Shown one piece after another: positions 13,563 through 26,477 of a DNA stretch of 64,000 nt. The notes below the pieces were generated by a model, which was not told the origin of the DNA, made no database searches, and worked only from the letters and a program-made list of their open reading frames with translations. Each line of letters starts with the position of its first letter. Position 1 is the first letter of the stretch. This DNA is from Reticulitermes speratus (Eukaryota; Arthropoda; Insecta; Blattodea; Rhinotermitidae). The stretch lies in assembly GCA_021186555.1 (NCBI GenBank), contig JAJKFL010000031.1, positions 21,358,487 through 21,422,486 of the forward strand. Reading direction: 5' to 3'. Both the position numbers and the translations under genes were made by a program.

Positions 13563-14287
13563 ATGCTTCAGAAGTTTTTTAAGTATCGGAATACTGTAAG
13601 CTTATTCAAAGCGTGTGATAACCTTTCAAGGTCGGGACTAGTGCCCAAACGAGTGGGAGGCGGTAGAGTTCTTTGCCTTGTTCCTTCCATTAAGCATTCT
13701 ATCGTGTTATTTCTTTAATTTTTCAACCTTTATATTTGAAGCGAATGCTACAGAAAGTTTTTTCCCCTTCATAATAAATACAAAACTAGTCTTTGATGCC
13801 TTGAACATTTCACCCTGCTGCCAGTTCTAAAAAAGAATGTGTATCGACTGCAAGTTTATGAGATTTGCGAATCCCTAAAAAGAATGTGGAAAGATGCAGT
13901 GGGAATGTTTTTCAAAGTTGCGGCCGACAAGTCGGTTGTTGAAGGCATAACAACATTTTAGCAATATCAAAGCATGTAATTGTACCAAGGTAGATCATGA
14001 AGTCAAGTTTTTTTTACATCCACATGAGTACTGCAAAATTCCTTGACAGACCTTCGTACGTCTCTGTAGACAATTTACGGCAGTTTAGCTACAGTAAAAC
14101 TTCTCGGAGACTCTCATTCCTGGAATGCCAGAGAAGATGTAATTGAAGTGTGATTTTGTAGCGTCAGTTGTCGTAGATTATTCCGAGTCAGACATGTGAC
14201 ACGTATTTGAAGTCTGAACTGCTTTTCATTCAGGTGGCGATCCCAGCCTTTCAAGCCGAATGTCGCAATATTTCGTTAATCCATAAA

Positions 14288-14548
14288 TTTTTTTTTCCCC
14301 ATGGCACAACAGTCCCTAGTGGACCAGGGTCTCCTCATTGTCGAGGCTTCACGATGACACTCAGACACACCACACTCGGTAGGACTCCTCTGGACGAGTG
14401 ATCAGCTTGTCACAGAGACCTGTACTTGACAACACACAACACTCACAAGAGACAGACATCCATGCTCCCGGCGGGATTCGAACCCACATTCCCAACAAGC
14501 GAACGGCTGCAGACCCACGCCTTAGACCGCGCGGCCACTGAGATCGGC
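14288..14548 (-). mobile_element. Leu-tRNA-like SINE, family 2
   Basis: Full-length minus-strand copy with B box gggttcgaatcc (near 14470-14482), flanked by aatccataaa (14278-14287) and aatccacaaa (14549-14558), a 10-bp target duplication with one change. T's at 14288-14297 are its A-tail. Confidence 0.92.
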
Positions 14549-15355
14549 AATCCACAAACATCCTGCTGATTTGTCTGTACGTGATTAATGAAATCAATTA
14601 AAACGGTATAGCAATAAATGCCTATAAATTCTCACAACGTCCTCCTCATAGGAGTACTCCATTTGTTGTCCAACACGGACGGTTTCGCACTACCAACGGA
14701 CGACGTGTCACAGCCGACAAGGTGGCTAACGTCGTCCTAACAGACGGATGTCCCTCAGACGTCGAAGCGTGCCAGTGCGTTAAAATAGGCCAACTCTGCT
14801 TCGCCGTCCTGTCGTGCTTCAGCATTCTCGATTACACAGCCACTTGTAATTCCCAATTTTATGTAATTTTGATCAGCCTAATAGAGGAACGTTATTAATC
14901 TTAAAAGTAAAGGCAAAGGTCTCCCCGTAACATGCCATTCAGGCACAGACGGGGAGTGGAGGTACAGCTTTACGAGTACTTACTTTTAATGGAGTTGGGT
15001 GGTCAACGCCACGCTGCGGACACTTTGCTGTCGGTAAATAACTCCGGTACCCATTTCATGGTACACAGCTTTGTCTTAATACCAGTGTGTCTGTACAGAT
15101 TTGTCACAATGCTTTACTCACACCCTCATTATGTTGGACAGTGTCCATTGTCTGAAGTTGGCTTGTACGTTTATTAATCTGTTGCCATTTAGTAAGCTGT
15201 GTTGCTGTCCATACGTGTAATTTCACACATGTCAAGCTAGATATCACTCAGACGGGCTTAATTTTCGCAGCCATGAATCTGTGACAGTTGGTTAAATTAC
15301 AGGAAGAATATTTGAAGTAGTATTCGTTCACACTGTAGGGATAAGTAACAGGAAG

Positions 15356-15866
15356 GGCAATGTACGTACAACGTAACACTGAGGCGCGTTCGAGTAACCA
15401 TTTTTTGCCGTGGAAAAGCAATAAGTATCACATATTCTGACTGTGTGTCTGTAGCCGTAGTTATCCAGCATGCAAAGTGCATGCGCTGTATTATATTGTC
15501 ATCTGTGGCCTGTCTGACTCTAACATATTTTTCCACATCTCATAAACGGCACGTTTCTCGGGGAAAAAAAAAGTTTTTTGAACATAAAATGTGTGTTTTG
15601 ATTTTCTGTACAACTTTTGTCTGAAACATTTCTCATTCTAAGAAGAATTCAAGCGAGATAGTATTGTAAATGTGCATAGGCATTCTTGTAAAGTACCCGT
15701 TATTATTTTCAGATTTTAATGAAACTTGAATTTTCTTAACAGATTTTCGAAAAATACTCAAATAACAAATTTCACGAAAGTCCGTCGAGTGGGAGTCCAT
15801 GCGGACGGACTGACAAGACATGCCGAAGCTAGTAGTCGCTTTTCAGAATTTTGTGAACGCGCCTGA
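15356..15866 (+). mobile_element. MITE-like interspersed repeat, copy 2
   Basis: Same family as 9605-10115, with clearer inverted ends: aggcgcgttc near 15382 and gaacgcgcct near 15855-15864. Non-coding. Confidence 0.78.
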
Positions 15867-15923
15867 AAACCGACTGGTGGTTGCAGGTTTATCGTATGAC
15901 GTAGTGTGCATTGTGAATGCCTT

Positions 15924-15970
15924 CGATTAAATTTAGCGTCAGGAAAAACTCCTGACGCTAAATTTAATCG
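15924..15970. repeat. Perfect 21-bp hairpin
   Basis: Left arm 15924-15944 (cgattaaatttagcgtcagg plus a) and its exact reverse complement 15950-15970, loop aaaac. It lies just after MITE copy 2. No T-run follows. Confidence 0.9.
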
Positions 15971-16806
15971 ATGTATTGGATTGGATTTAATTGGATGTAT
16001 GAAACAGGCTATAGCATAGCCTCTATGAATGCAGTCCATATTTAACGGTCAGGGCAACACTGAGCGCTTGCTGTGTAAGCCTGGCGGAATGTTGCTCTGA
16101 ATTATAGTTTTTGTTTTACAGAAAGATGACACAATTAACCCTTTTCGCACCGAACATCGACCACAGTCGACGCGCGTTGTGCGGTTGAGAATACCAAATT
16201 CGGCTAAAGTCGTCGCCAATAACGTGCAGAGCAATGGCGGCCATTTAAATTCTCGGTTTCTTCAGAATACTCCCAGGCATTTAATTCCTCCGCCAAAGGA
16301 TTAAAGATGTCCGCGGAACCTTTAGTGCATGATCGGTATAAAATTTCAAGAAACTCATCGATACGCTTATTGCATATCCACGCACAGGATAAGAAATACA
16401 TTTACAAGAGAATAAAAATGTGACATTTCAGATAGTCGTACGTGTTTTCAGTTAACATTGAATTCTGTTTGAATATTTTGTTTTGTTGTGATGTATTGGA
16501 AATTTTTGTTAATGTGGAGGTACGGATACCTGATAAGGTAGCAAGTGCTTGACTTATTATTTATGAAATTGAGAAGTATGAACTGTGGTTAAAACGCAGA
16601 ATTGTGATAGCAGCAGTGGATTAACCTTTCCGGTAAACAGAGTCTTTTGCCCGATGAACAGCGCAACCTGGAAGGCTTAGCAACAGGCAGATGACTCTAA
16701 CGCTACGTAGCTAATGATGACATGGACTTTAATGTTTATGTAGTAATAAGATTGCTACAGGTTCGTGGGCAGGTAATGGTTAAATACGAGGCACCTGCAT
16801 AAAGGA

Positions 16807-16850
16807 ATATAGGAAGTTCGATATAGGAAGTTCGATATAGGAAGTTCGAT
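16807..16850. repeat. 14-bp unit repeated three times
   Basis: Three exact tandem copies of atataggaagttcg. Confidence 0.95.
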
Positions 16851-17599
16851 CCAGCAGATACATTTGTCTATTTTGTTTAAATTTTAAAACATTTCAATTC
16901 ACTGTACATCGTCAGCTGAGATAAGTAATGTATGTTTTGTCAGTGAATTTTGAGTTCTGTATGAAGTGCTCGTTAAAACGGTCGTGGTATTCATGTAGGC
17001 ATATATTTAGGAGTAATATTTCTGCCTTTCATTTTTAATGAAAGCTTTACTGAAAGTATCTGAAGAGGGGAATACATAAAAATAAGTATAAAGGTTCTGT
17101 TTAGCTCGCTGCATTATGAATAATCCTACGTATGAGTTAAGTTAACATTATTATAATTGCTTGTGATTATACGTTTGGGACGATGTGGTATCTGGAAATT
17201 TTGAAACCCACGTGAGGTTTGTGTTTTTTTTTTGTATTCCAGGTTGATTTGGCCGTACCTGTCTTTAGTCCTTTAACGAACAAAGGAAATAACTACAAAA
17301 ATATTGCACAGTACTTCTCGCAGTATTAATAGTTACGAAGTTGATTAGTTTCATTGGAGCCGAAGGTACATTACCGTTTTCACCAAAGTGTCTCATTAGA
17401 CTCTATCGTCAGCTTTTTTATTGTAGTCCACATCCGTTTGTTTAAAAACGTTTTAATATTATCCTACGAGAAGGGACGAATCCTCCGAAAAGATATTTCG
17501 GTGTACTGCATAGACGAGCTATTGCGATCACTCCAAATACATTTTAATTTTCGCTGTTTATAAACCATTATAGCCAGTCACATGGGCATGTTGTGATCA

Positions 17600-17720
17600 G
17601 CATCTTGGTCTAGAAGTTGATCCTTTTTGCTTCGTATTCGGCAGGTTGCGGGTTTGAATGTCAGCTGGCAGCTGCGACAGATCCTTCGTGGTTTTCCTCA
17701 GTTATCTGGACTCACATCGA
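17600..17720 (+). mobile_element. Possible SINE head fragment
   Basis: B-box-like gcgggtttgaatgtc followed by ccttcgtggttttcctcagt, resembling the 8735-8830 fragment. Probably a degraded tRNA-derived element. Confidence 0.4.
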
Positions 17721-17825
17721 AACAGCATGCGTACTTTGCAGTAGGCCGCGGCCACTTCCTTGTGTATGCTGCACAGTGTCATTCACATACATCGAATTTT
17801 GCCTTTTGGCACTAACTAATTGTCT

Positions 17826-18000
17826 CCATGGAGCAGAGTTCTTCTTGAGAAGCTAATATCGTCTCAGCTAGTCAAGAAATTCCCATCATTTTATGAACAC
17901 GAAGGTTCACTACCGTGTTCACAAGTGCTCGCCATTTGTTCCTCTCTGAAGCCTGATCAATCCAGTCCACGCCTTACCAACTGATTTAGGTAAGATACCT
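17826..18000 (+). repeat. Dispersed repeat R5, copy
   Basis: Blocks ATGGAGCAGAGTTCTTCTTG, CTAGTCAAGAAATTCCCATC and GAACACGAAGGTTCACTACC followed by gtgttcacaag. The GAACACG...CGTGTTC pair can form a hairpin. Confidence 0.6.
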
Positions 18001-18888
18001 TTGAATATTATCCTCTTCCAAATGGTCTCGTTCCCTCAGGTTTCCCCACCAAAACTCTGCCATTTGGAACTATGTTACGAAATTGAGAAGGCATCGTGCA
18101 ATAACCAACGATCACGTTAAAGTACCTTTTGTGTAGAATTCTTTAGTGTTAACCGCTGTTGTAGTCTGCTTGGTTGGCCGTTGTGGTTCTGTAACACGTA
18201 GATACGCCTACGATAATGATTTAGTTGTGTCTTACACTCCGAACAGAACACATGCCATCTAGTAGAAGACTGCTATGTTCCTTTCATAAGGCTGTTTTCG
18301 TTTCTAAACCGAAATAATATTGATTCGACTGTTCCCTTTCGATCACACTTGTAGGAACACCTGTACAGTTTGGTGTTGCTGGCAGTAGGCAGCGTATATG
18401 GCATTATTAAAATGTAATCTGTTCTGCCATCTCTTGGCACCGTAGCGCAGCCTTGTGAAGAAACACATGAACTAAGATAAAGTAAAGATCTTAAAAATGA
18501 AGGCATTGGCTTCTGTTCGGTATCACACAGCGTGCCGAATTGTTTTTAAGAAAGAAGTAACTTAACATTTTAAAGCCCAGTGGTGACTGTATGTACCACT
18601 TACTGTAACATTATGAAACTGCACTTTTTTCACAGTAAATACTGATACAGCTGTACCCGGCTGATGTTTACGGTGAGACACAAGTTGTAGGAACAGAATT
18701 ATTAAATATAATCCACATTAATTTCATTTTTAAGGGTTAAGTAAGAACGTTTGTTAATTCCACTGAAGTAACACCTGTACTCGTCCCATGGCAAATTATA
18801 TTCAAGAAAGGTGCAACTTAAGTAACCAATTTCGTTTGTATTTTTAGTTTGTGGTGCTAACGCATAGCATCATTAGTTGAAAATCCAC

Positions 18889-20575
18889 GTGGTATGAACC
18901 ATGACTCATCCTTCCCTTCTCTTAACACCGTGACGCGGTATGAATCCTGACACATTCTTCCCTTACTTCCCTCAATACTGTGACGCGGTATGAATCCTGA
19001 CACATCCTTCCCTTACTTCCCTTAATACTGTGACGCGGTATGAATCCTGACACATCCTTCCCTTACTTACTTCCCTTAATACCGTGACGCGGTATGAATC
19101 CTGACACATCCTTCCCTTACTTCCCTTAATACTGTGACGCGGTATGAATCCTGACACATCCTTCCTTACTTACTTCCCTCAATACCGTGACACGGTGTGA
19201 ATCCTGACACATCCTTCCCTTACTTACTTCCCTTAATACCGTGACGTGGTATGAATCCTGACACATCCTTCCCTTACTTCCTTAATACTGTGACGCGGTA
19301 TGAATCCTGACACATCCTTCCCTTACTTACTTCCCTTAATACCGTGACGCGGTATGAATCCTGACACATCCTTCCCTTACTTCCCTTAATACTGTGACGC
19401 GGTATGAATCCTGACACATCCTTCCCTTACTTACTTCCCTCAATACTGTGACGCGGTATGAATCCTGACACATCCTTCCCTTACTTCCCTTAATACTGTG
19501 ACGCGGTATGAATCCTGACACATCCTTCCCTTACTTACTTCCCTTAATACCGTGACGCGGTATGAATCCTGACACATCCTTCCCTTACTTCCCTTAATAC
19601 TGTGACGCGGTATGAATCCTGACACATCCTTCCCCTACTTACTTCCCTTAATACCGTGACGCGGTATGAATCCTGACACATCCTTCCCTTACTTCCCTTA
19701 ATACTGTGACGCGGTATGAATCCTGACACATCCTTCCCTTACTTACTTCCCTTAATACCGTGACGCGGTATGAATCCTGACACATCCTTCCCTTACTTAC
19801 TTCCCTTAATACGTGACGCGGTATGAATCCTGACACATCCTTCCCTTACTTCCCTTAATACTGTGACGCGGTATGAATCCTGACACATCCTTCCCTTACT
19901 TACTTCCCTTAATACCGTGACGCGGTATGAATCCTGACACATCCTTCCCTTACTTCCCTTAATACTGTGACGCGGTATGAATCCTGACACATCCTTCCCT
20001 TACTTACTTCCCTTAATACCGTGACGCGGTATGAATCCTGACACATCCTTCCCTTACTTCCCTTAATACTGTGACGCGGTATGAATCCTGACACATCCTT
20101 CCCTTACTTACTTCCCTTAATACCGTGACGCGGTATGAATCCTGACACATCCTTCCCTTACTTCCCTTAATACTGTGACGCGGTATGAATCCTGACACAT
20201 CCTTCCCTTACTTACTTCCCTCAATACTGTGACGCGGTATGAATCCTGACACATCCTTCCCTTACTTCCCTTAATACTGTGACGCGGTATGAATCCTGAC
20301 ACATCCTTCCCTTACTTACTTCCCTTAATACCGTGACGCGGTATGAATCCTGACACATCCTTCCCTTACTTCCCTTAATACTGTGACGCGGTATGAATCC
20401 TGACACATCCTTCCCTTACTTACTTCCCTTAATACTGTGACGCGGTATGAATCCTGACACATCCTTCCCTTACTTCCCTTAATACTGTGACGCGGTATGA
20501 ATCCTGACACATCCTTCCCTTACTTACTTCCCTTAATACCGTGACACGGTGTGAATCCTGGCTCATCTTTCCCAT
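18889..20575. repeat. Minisatellite of 32 units organised as a 104-bp higher-order repeat
   Basis: Thirty-two counted copies of a core ATACYGTGACGCGGTATGAA plus TCCTGACACATCCTTCCC, in alternating units: one with ATACCG and a single TACT (50 bp), one with ATACTG and a doubled TACT (54 bp). Edge copies are more diverged (for example gtgacacggtgtg at both 19190 and 20540). Unit lengths are not multiples of three and the minus-strand frames break every dimer, so it is not coding. Confidence 0.97.
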
Positions 20576-22387
20576 ACTTCTTATCAGCAGTTTCTTTACA
20601 TCGCCCGAATGTAAGTCCATTCTCGTGGCATCGTAACAATGACATCAGCGATCTGTAACAATGTAAATAGTCACAGCTGCTAGCAGTCACAACTTTGTTT
20701 GTCCAAAGTCAATTCCACTCATGACATAACCGCTGCCGGGAGGCGAACGGAATTTCAGAGGGCGCCTGGCCGCTGTGGGTTCTGCACAGAGGCAATGAAA
20801 CAGGGAGACAGAGATAGAATGAAACGCGGTAGATGGAACAAAAAAAAACTTGCTAATTATAATGGGCGTTTCCTTGGAAGGTTGCCTATGGGTTACTTCT
20901 AGTACACGAAGTTCGAGCTTAGTTTTGTATATATAACGATCTCATGTACTGGGATTGGCTGTTTCAAGCTGAGATTTGTAGCAAAGCAGAGAGGAAAAGA
21001 TAACTTAAGTTGAGACACGTAAAACGATCAGCTTCACGCTCAAGAACTGTGCGCTTCTTAGGAACAAAGGGGGAAAAATTGGATGTGTTTTTTTTTAACT
21101 TCAACGTATTTCTAGACCATTTAGCACTGAAAGATACGAATATATCAAAGGTGCGCCTTGTCGCTCGATCTGCGTTCTTAATTTGTACGCAGTGTAAGCA
21201 CGCGTTGCATTCCCCAGTACAAATCTGCAGGCAGCTAGGACGTTTAACTAAGCGTAGTGTTGAAAGCAGTTGGAGAGGAACGTTCAGAAAATACATATAA
21301 ATCTGAGCGTTTAAAGCAGCTGCTACAGAGTGACGTAAAACCTTCACACCACGTCTTGTAATATATTTCACTGTGTTACCGATTTTATTTTAGAATGCAT
21401 GTTCTTGTGTTCAGGTCTGTCATTACGTAAGCAAGATCTCCAGTTCGGACACCCATGTTCTTCTTCTGGTTTTCTAATGGTCTGCAAGGAAATTAATGTC
21501 TTTGAACGTTAATTGAGTGCAATGCTGACAACATTTACTGGATATAAATCTGTACTTACGTGACACATTTACAGCAGCTGTGTCTTACTGGGATGCAAAG
21601 TCTCAGCCAACTACTAATTCCATTACAAAGTCATTCTTAGAACGTTACAGTTGCGTCACCGACCACAAAAATTGCTAATTTTATGAAACCCAAACGTTCG
21701 TAGCCGAGTATAAAACAGCCATTACAAATTGAGATATAAATTTTGGTTATGTAGTAGACACGTATGGCACTGTGTAGATTGGCAGACAGCTACGAACATT
21801 TCGAAGGAACCTGCTACTTCCGTCTTTAGCGTAGAAGAGTGAAGCTTTGCATTATGATATGTTCTTCATCCACCTGTTAACTTCCATTGACATTGCCCCA
21901 TTAAGAGAAGACTGCTTGCGGTTTTACGCCTATTGTCTCTTATCGCCCTAAACTACATATATGGAAACATCGTCTTCTTGGACAGAGGTGCACACATACC
22001 TGCTTCCAGTGCCCCCGGGCGAGTAAGTTTTGTACGGTGGCACCTGATGCAAGTAATTGGGGGTATTGAGTATGGAACTTACTTCATGTCACCCATCTGG
22101 CGCCTAGAACTTTTGGAAAATTTGTATACCCACTATCTTGGGGTTATAAATAAACTCCTCTTATTTTCTCTACCAGTGTTTTATCTGTATGCGCATGTGT
22201 AGGTACTGTCTTAAAGTGTACACGCTAGTGCATGGACATGACTGCTGTCCGAGACGGGAGCTGCGGTATAGTCTGGCCTACTGTTTCGTTTTTGTCACGG
22301 TTCTCCCGTCTTTTATACCACATACGCGCCTTTATCTCGTTTTTTTTCTCATATTTATTACCACTACATTTATCACTTCTCAGTAGG

Positions 22388-22650
22388 TGTAACGCAGTCA
22401 GTAGAGGAAGTAGGCTGTGGGCTGGACAGTCCGAGGCTCGAAGTCCCGGGGGGCAAGACATTTTTCTCTTCTCCTAAACGTCCAGAACGGCTCTGTGACC
22501 CACCCTGCTTCCTGGGGATGAAGTGGCCGGGGCGTGATGTTGGCCAAACCTCCATCTAGCGCAGAGGTTAAGAATGAGTGGAGCTATACCTCTTCTCCCC
22601 CATATGCCTTCCTGACGTGGACAAGGACAACTTTACCTGTACTTTTTTTA
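22388..22650 (+). mobile_element. SINE family 3
   Basis: Diverged head (gtaacgcagtcagtagagga) with a B-box-like ggctcgaagtcc, then CGTCCAGAACGGCTCTGTGA and the AGGTTAAGAATGAGTGGAGC tail. Confidence 0.8.
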
Positions 22651-23246
22651 TCTACATTTATCATAATCGACACGAATTCTGCCTGAATAACTGCTGTAAA
22701 TCCGTCAGCTGTCATGTGATACTCCAGTAAAATCGCTATGTGATGGCGAAGTCTGTATGTTTTAGTGCTATTTGGAAAAGATAGTTATCGCCTATAAGTG
22801 TTCGTATATCCGTTATTAAAAGGTTTTATTTTTAATGCCTCTTCTGTAAAGTACATCACTGTCACTCTTCCACACCACAACCAGCACATCCATTAATCTC
22901 TTATGCTACCAATACCCATGCATCTCGCACAAGTGGCTTAGCCCCCGCATTGTATATTCTAGATTGTTAGAGTGTGATGCAATATAGTGTGTGTGTGTGT
23001 AGTGCGTTCGCTAACATATCTGCTGTTGAAGTTTAGTAAGTTTGGATTTACTTTGCAAATACGATCGCGCTAATCTGTCAGCTGCGGTGATTGATGTGTG
23101 CGAAGTTCAAGATCCAGGAGCACCAGATTTAACTTTAAAGTGTTTACCGACACTGGCCTGTTTAGCATGTCATTTCGAATGCTGAAGTAAACAGCTCTTC
23201 TAGCAAAGGACTGCAAGTATTTTAAATACCAGAACTTTCTGGTACA

Positions 23247-23296
23247 CGGAATTGTGGAGAACACTAAAAGTAATATTTAGTGTTCTTCACAATCCG
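23247..23296. repeat. Imperfect hairpin, about 21-bp stem
   Basis: cggaattgtggagaacacta followed by aa pairs with tttagtgttcttcacaatcc followed by g, with one bulge and one mismatch around a 7-nt loop. Confidence 0.8.
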
Positions 23297-23513
23297 TGGT
23301 TGATGTTGGGCGTGTGATACAGGAGACTTGGTGTGTGACGTTGTGAAAATCGTAGATTGAATGTGTCTGGTGACAGCGTTGAGCAACGTATATGGTCCTG
23401 AAAGAAGTGAAGTCACAAGGGGAAGTTTTGTTATTAGTATTTTTCACATCTATTTCAGGCAGTCGGAATCACGTACTAATACACAGCGTTACAATCCGAC
23501 CGAATAGGAGGAG

Positions 23514-23521
23514 GTGTGGTG

Positions 23522-23578
<57 letters not shown>
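23514..23578. repeat. (GGT)n(AGT)n compound microsatellite
   Basis: GGT units pass into about fifteen AGT units. Confidence 0.95.
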
Positions 23579-24238
23579 ATATAGTAGAAAGTCGAAATTA
23601 ATGGCTGTAGTTTTTAAATCGGTGTCTCAGAATAAAGTTATTTAACTAATTGGAACTGGCCTAAAAGGGGGCGACGTTTCAGTCTGATTCGAATAGCTTT
23701 CAACTTCAAAACAATAAATTAACGCGTGATGAGAATTTTATGGCCTAACTTAAAATGTACTGCGGACTGAGTGCTAAAACAGTAAGGGTGGTACATGAGA
23801 AATACATGAACAATTTTGGTTGGGAAGCATCAAAATAAGAGACTACCTTGGAGGTCTGAGCCTAGATGAAAGATATCATTAAAATTCTTGTTTGTTAAAG
23901 ACGGCCTGAAAGTGTCGAGTGAAGTCCATAGGCCCACGGTAGGATTAAGAAGTAAACTTGCGAACGCTGTGATAAAATGGCTTCTTGAAAGCTAGGAACG
24001 TCTTGAGCTGAATTACTGTCAGCCGGTTTGTACCGAGCAGTGACAAGTTCCCATTTCTGGGTTGTTCCGGTCGATCATTCCGACTGAGCAACTGTAATCC
24101 TCGTAAGTGCAAATGTTGCACTATTTCATACGAATTACAACATGATAGTCCATATAACGTCTTTCTTTTTAATCTCTCCCACTAAACAATCCCTTTTTCT
24201 GCACAGAAGTTCAGTTCGTCACCCCAAACTATATTTGA

Positions 24239-24490
24239 CCGATCCCAGTGGCTGTACGGTCTAAGGCGTGGGTCTACGACCGCTCGCTTGCTGGGATTGC
24301 GAGTTCGAATCCCGTCGGGGGCATGGATATCTGTCTGTTGTGAGTCTTGTGTGTTGTCAGGTAGACCTCACTGCTAGGGGCCGATCACTCGTCCAGAGGA
24401 GTCCTATCGAATGTGGTGTGTGTGAGTGTGATCGAGGAACCTCATAGAGGAGGCCTAGGCCCACTAGGGCTGTCGAGCCATAAGGGGGAA
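24239..24490 (+). mobile_element. Leu-tRNA-like SINE, family 2, with 13-bp target duplication
   Basis: Exact repeat aaactatatttga at 24226-24238 and 24491-24503. The B box gagttcgaatcc is close to consensus. Confidence 0.93.
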
Positions 24491-25319
24491 AAACTATATT
24501 TGAACACTTTATTGAGAGTAAAGTAACACTCTAGGATCACGAATTTTATGCAAAATTGTGACGTAACATTTGTTTGCTGAGAATAGTGCAGTGTAGATCG
24601 TACATTTAAGCATCCACGAGTTTCGTCGTACCAATGGGAGCGCAGCATATAAGTAGAAGAAGGAAGGAAATTGGCCTGAAGTTGGTCTTGCAGATTTGAA
24701 GGGGGACGTTGTGGGAATTGGGATCAGGGGTTGGAAGATGTCATGCATTGGTAAGGGGTGGGTGGAAATATTAGGAATGGGTGACAAAATCCTCTGGCTT
24801 GGCGTCTGGGATTGAGCGAATGACATCGGCACAGCCGTCGGCGGTAGCTATATCTCGCCCATGACCTCTCAAAGGCATACTCGTGCGCGGGAGCATGCAG
24901 AACTTACTTACAAGTTGATAGTGAAGTGGACCAGCCGGGAATGTCATGGCATGGCATAACATTTAAGTTAGGGGACGGATTGATGTCTTTCCTACGCTAA
25001 CAGTGCTTTCAGGCGAAAGAAGTCGAGGCGAGATCACTTTAAAAGAAAAAGAACGCGTGGAAAGAGAATATTTGATCCAGCGAACCTTGTTTTAATGCCT
25101 GCTGAAAAGTGGGAAACCTGCCGGAATACGGTCGTCCGATAATTTCTCACAAAGCCACGGCGTTCCTTGATAATGCGTTCAGTCAACAAAGAATGAAGCA
25201 AGCTGAAAGGACGAATTGCGAAAGTGAGAATGCATACACGTGTTTGACGAATATAAGGAATTGAGTAACGTAACATAACGTAACTTAAAGCTATCCCTCT
25301 GCACGCAAAGCAGACATTT

Positions 25320-25505
25320 GAGGGAGTGGCCAGTTTCAAGCCCCGGCCGCTTTATGCCCAGATGAAGAGCCATCGGTGCTTTCTGAATAGGCTGGTTGGG
25401 CCCCAGAGCCGGTATTGACGGTTTAGGGAAGAGAAAGTCCCTCTCCTCGGCCGTGAATCGAACCACGTTTCCTCTGTTGTCCGGACCTTAGACCGATGTT
25501 TATGG
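25320..25505 (-). mobile_element. SINE family 3 fragment
   Basis: Minus strand: diverged head near 25500, B-box-like ggttcgattcac (near 25450-25462) and the GGGGCCCAACCAGCCTATTC body block. The AAGAATGAGTGG tail is missing. Confidence 0.7.
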
Positions 25506-25548
25506 GGGGGGGTAGCTCTTAACAGAGGGCATTGTGGCAACAAGGTAG

Positions 25549-25579
25549 ACAGAGAGAGAGAGAGGAGAGAGAGAGAGAC
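25549..25579. repeat. (GA)n microsatellite
   Basis: GA repeat with one interruption. Confidence 0.93.
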
Positions 25580-26191
25580 GAGTTGAGTAATTACCTACGC
25601 TTGTACAGAGATCCTGCTTTCACATAAACTGGCAGGAACGTTCTTCCACACAGAGAGAGTGACGCGACCCAGTACTCCCGACCGTAAGAATTGTCACGTA
25701 TCGACGGAGCGAGTCGTTAATAGACTTGCCAATATCGCTTTGTAGTTTGAAAAATTCATACGTTATGTCCCCTTTCGTCCGTATATTTCTGCTTTTAATA
25801 AAGTGGATTCCTATCACCTGGATGAACGAAAATGGGTGAAGCACGGATTGACGTCAAATGTAAAGATGAGAAAAACGCGTTTTATGAGTTTTTTTTGCAC
25901 GAATTTTGCAAAATGAAAGCATGACGGTTGAGACCCTGTCTTTCCGTCCGTCCGTTCACATTTTTATCTCTAATTTTGATATAACTTCGCAGTGAGTAAG
26001 AAGGGAGGACACCTAGGTACCTGTGTAATGACGACTTTCAAGTACGTTCGTCCATGGTTTTTACGTGTCATTGAAATTGAAACGAGTTTTATAGGAATAT
26101 TGATACAAACCCTAAAGATATTAATCTCCGCGATGCTAAATAATTCTTATTTTTAAATTGTAACGATAAAGTCAATGCTGATGTTTATATT

Positions 26192-26477
26192 TTTTGTAGT
26201 GAGGTGAAGGGTCCCGCAGCAGATGCTACGGACGCACCGCAGCCTTGAGGCTTATTGTGCAACCCTATGATGAAGATGAATAGTTTTTTTTCGTTTTTTC
26301 AAGTAATGGAGCACCGGTGGAATGAAATTGACAGGGGAAAACCGAAGTACTCGGGGGGAAAAACCTGTCCCAGTGCAACTTTGTCCACCACAAATCCCAC
26401 ATGGACTGACTCGGGATGGAACCCGGGCCTCCGCGGTGAGAGGCCGGCGACTAACAGCCTGAGCCATGGCACGGCCT
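26192..26477 (-). mobile_element. tRNA-derived SINE, family 1, with 11-bp target duplication
   Basis: Full-length copy closely resembling the 12212-12481 and 29105-29384 copies. The 11-bp direct repeat atgtttatatt lies at 26181-26191 and 26478-26488, with the A-tail (T's on the + strand) directly after the left repeat, as expected for LINE-mobilised insertion. Confidence 0.92.

Noticed and set aside
18889..20575. CRISPR-like array
   Set aside because: Repeats are contiguous with no unique spacers, in a eukaryotic genome: a minisatellite.
18972..20620. A dozen similar 61-residue minus-strand open frames with MSGFIPRH starts
   Set aside because: They are translations of a 104-bp tandem repeat whose length is not a multiple of three; not a protein family.
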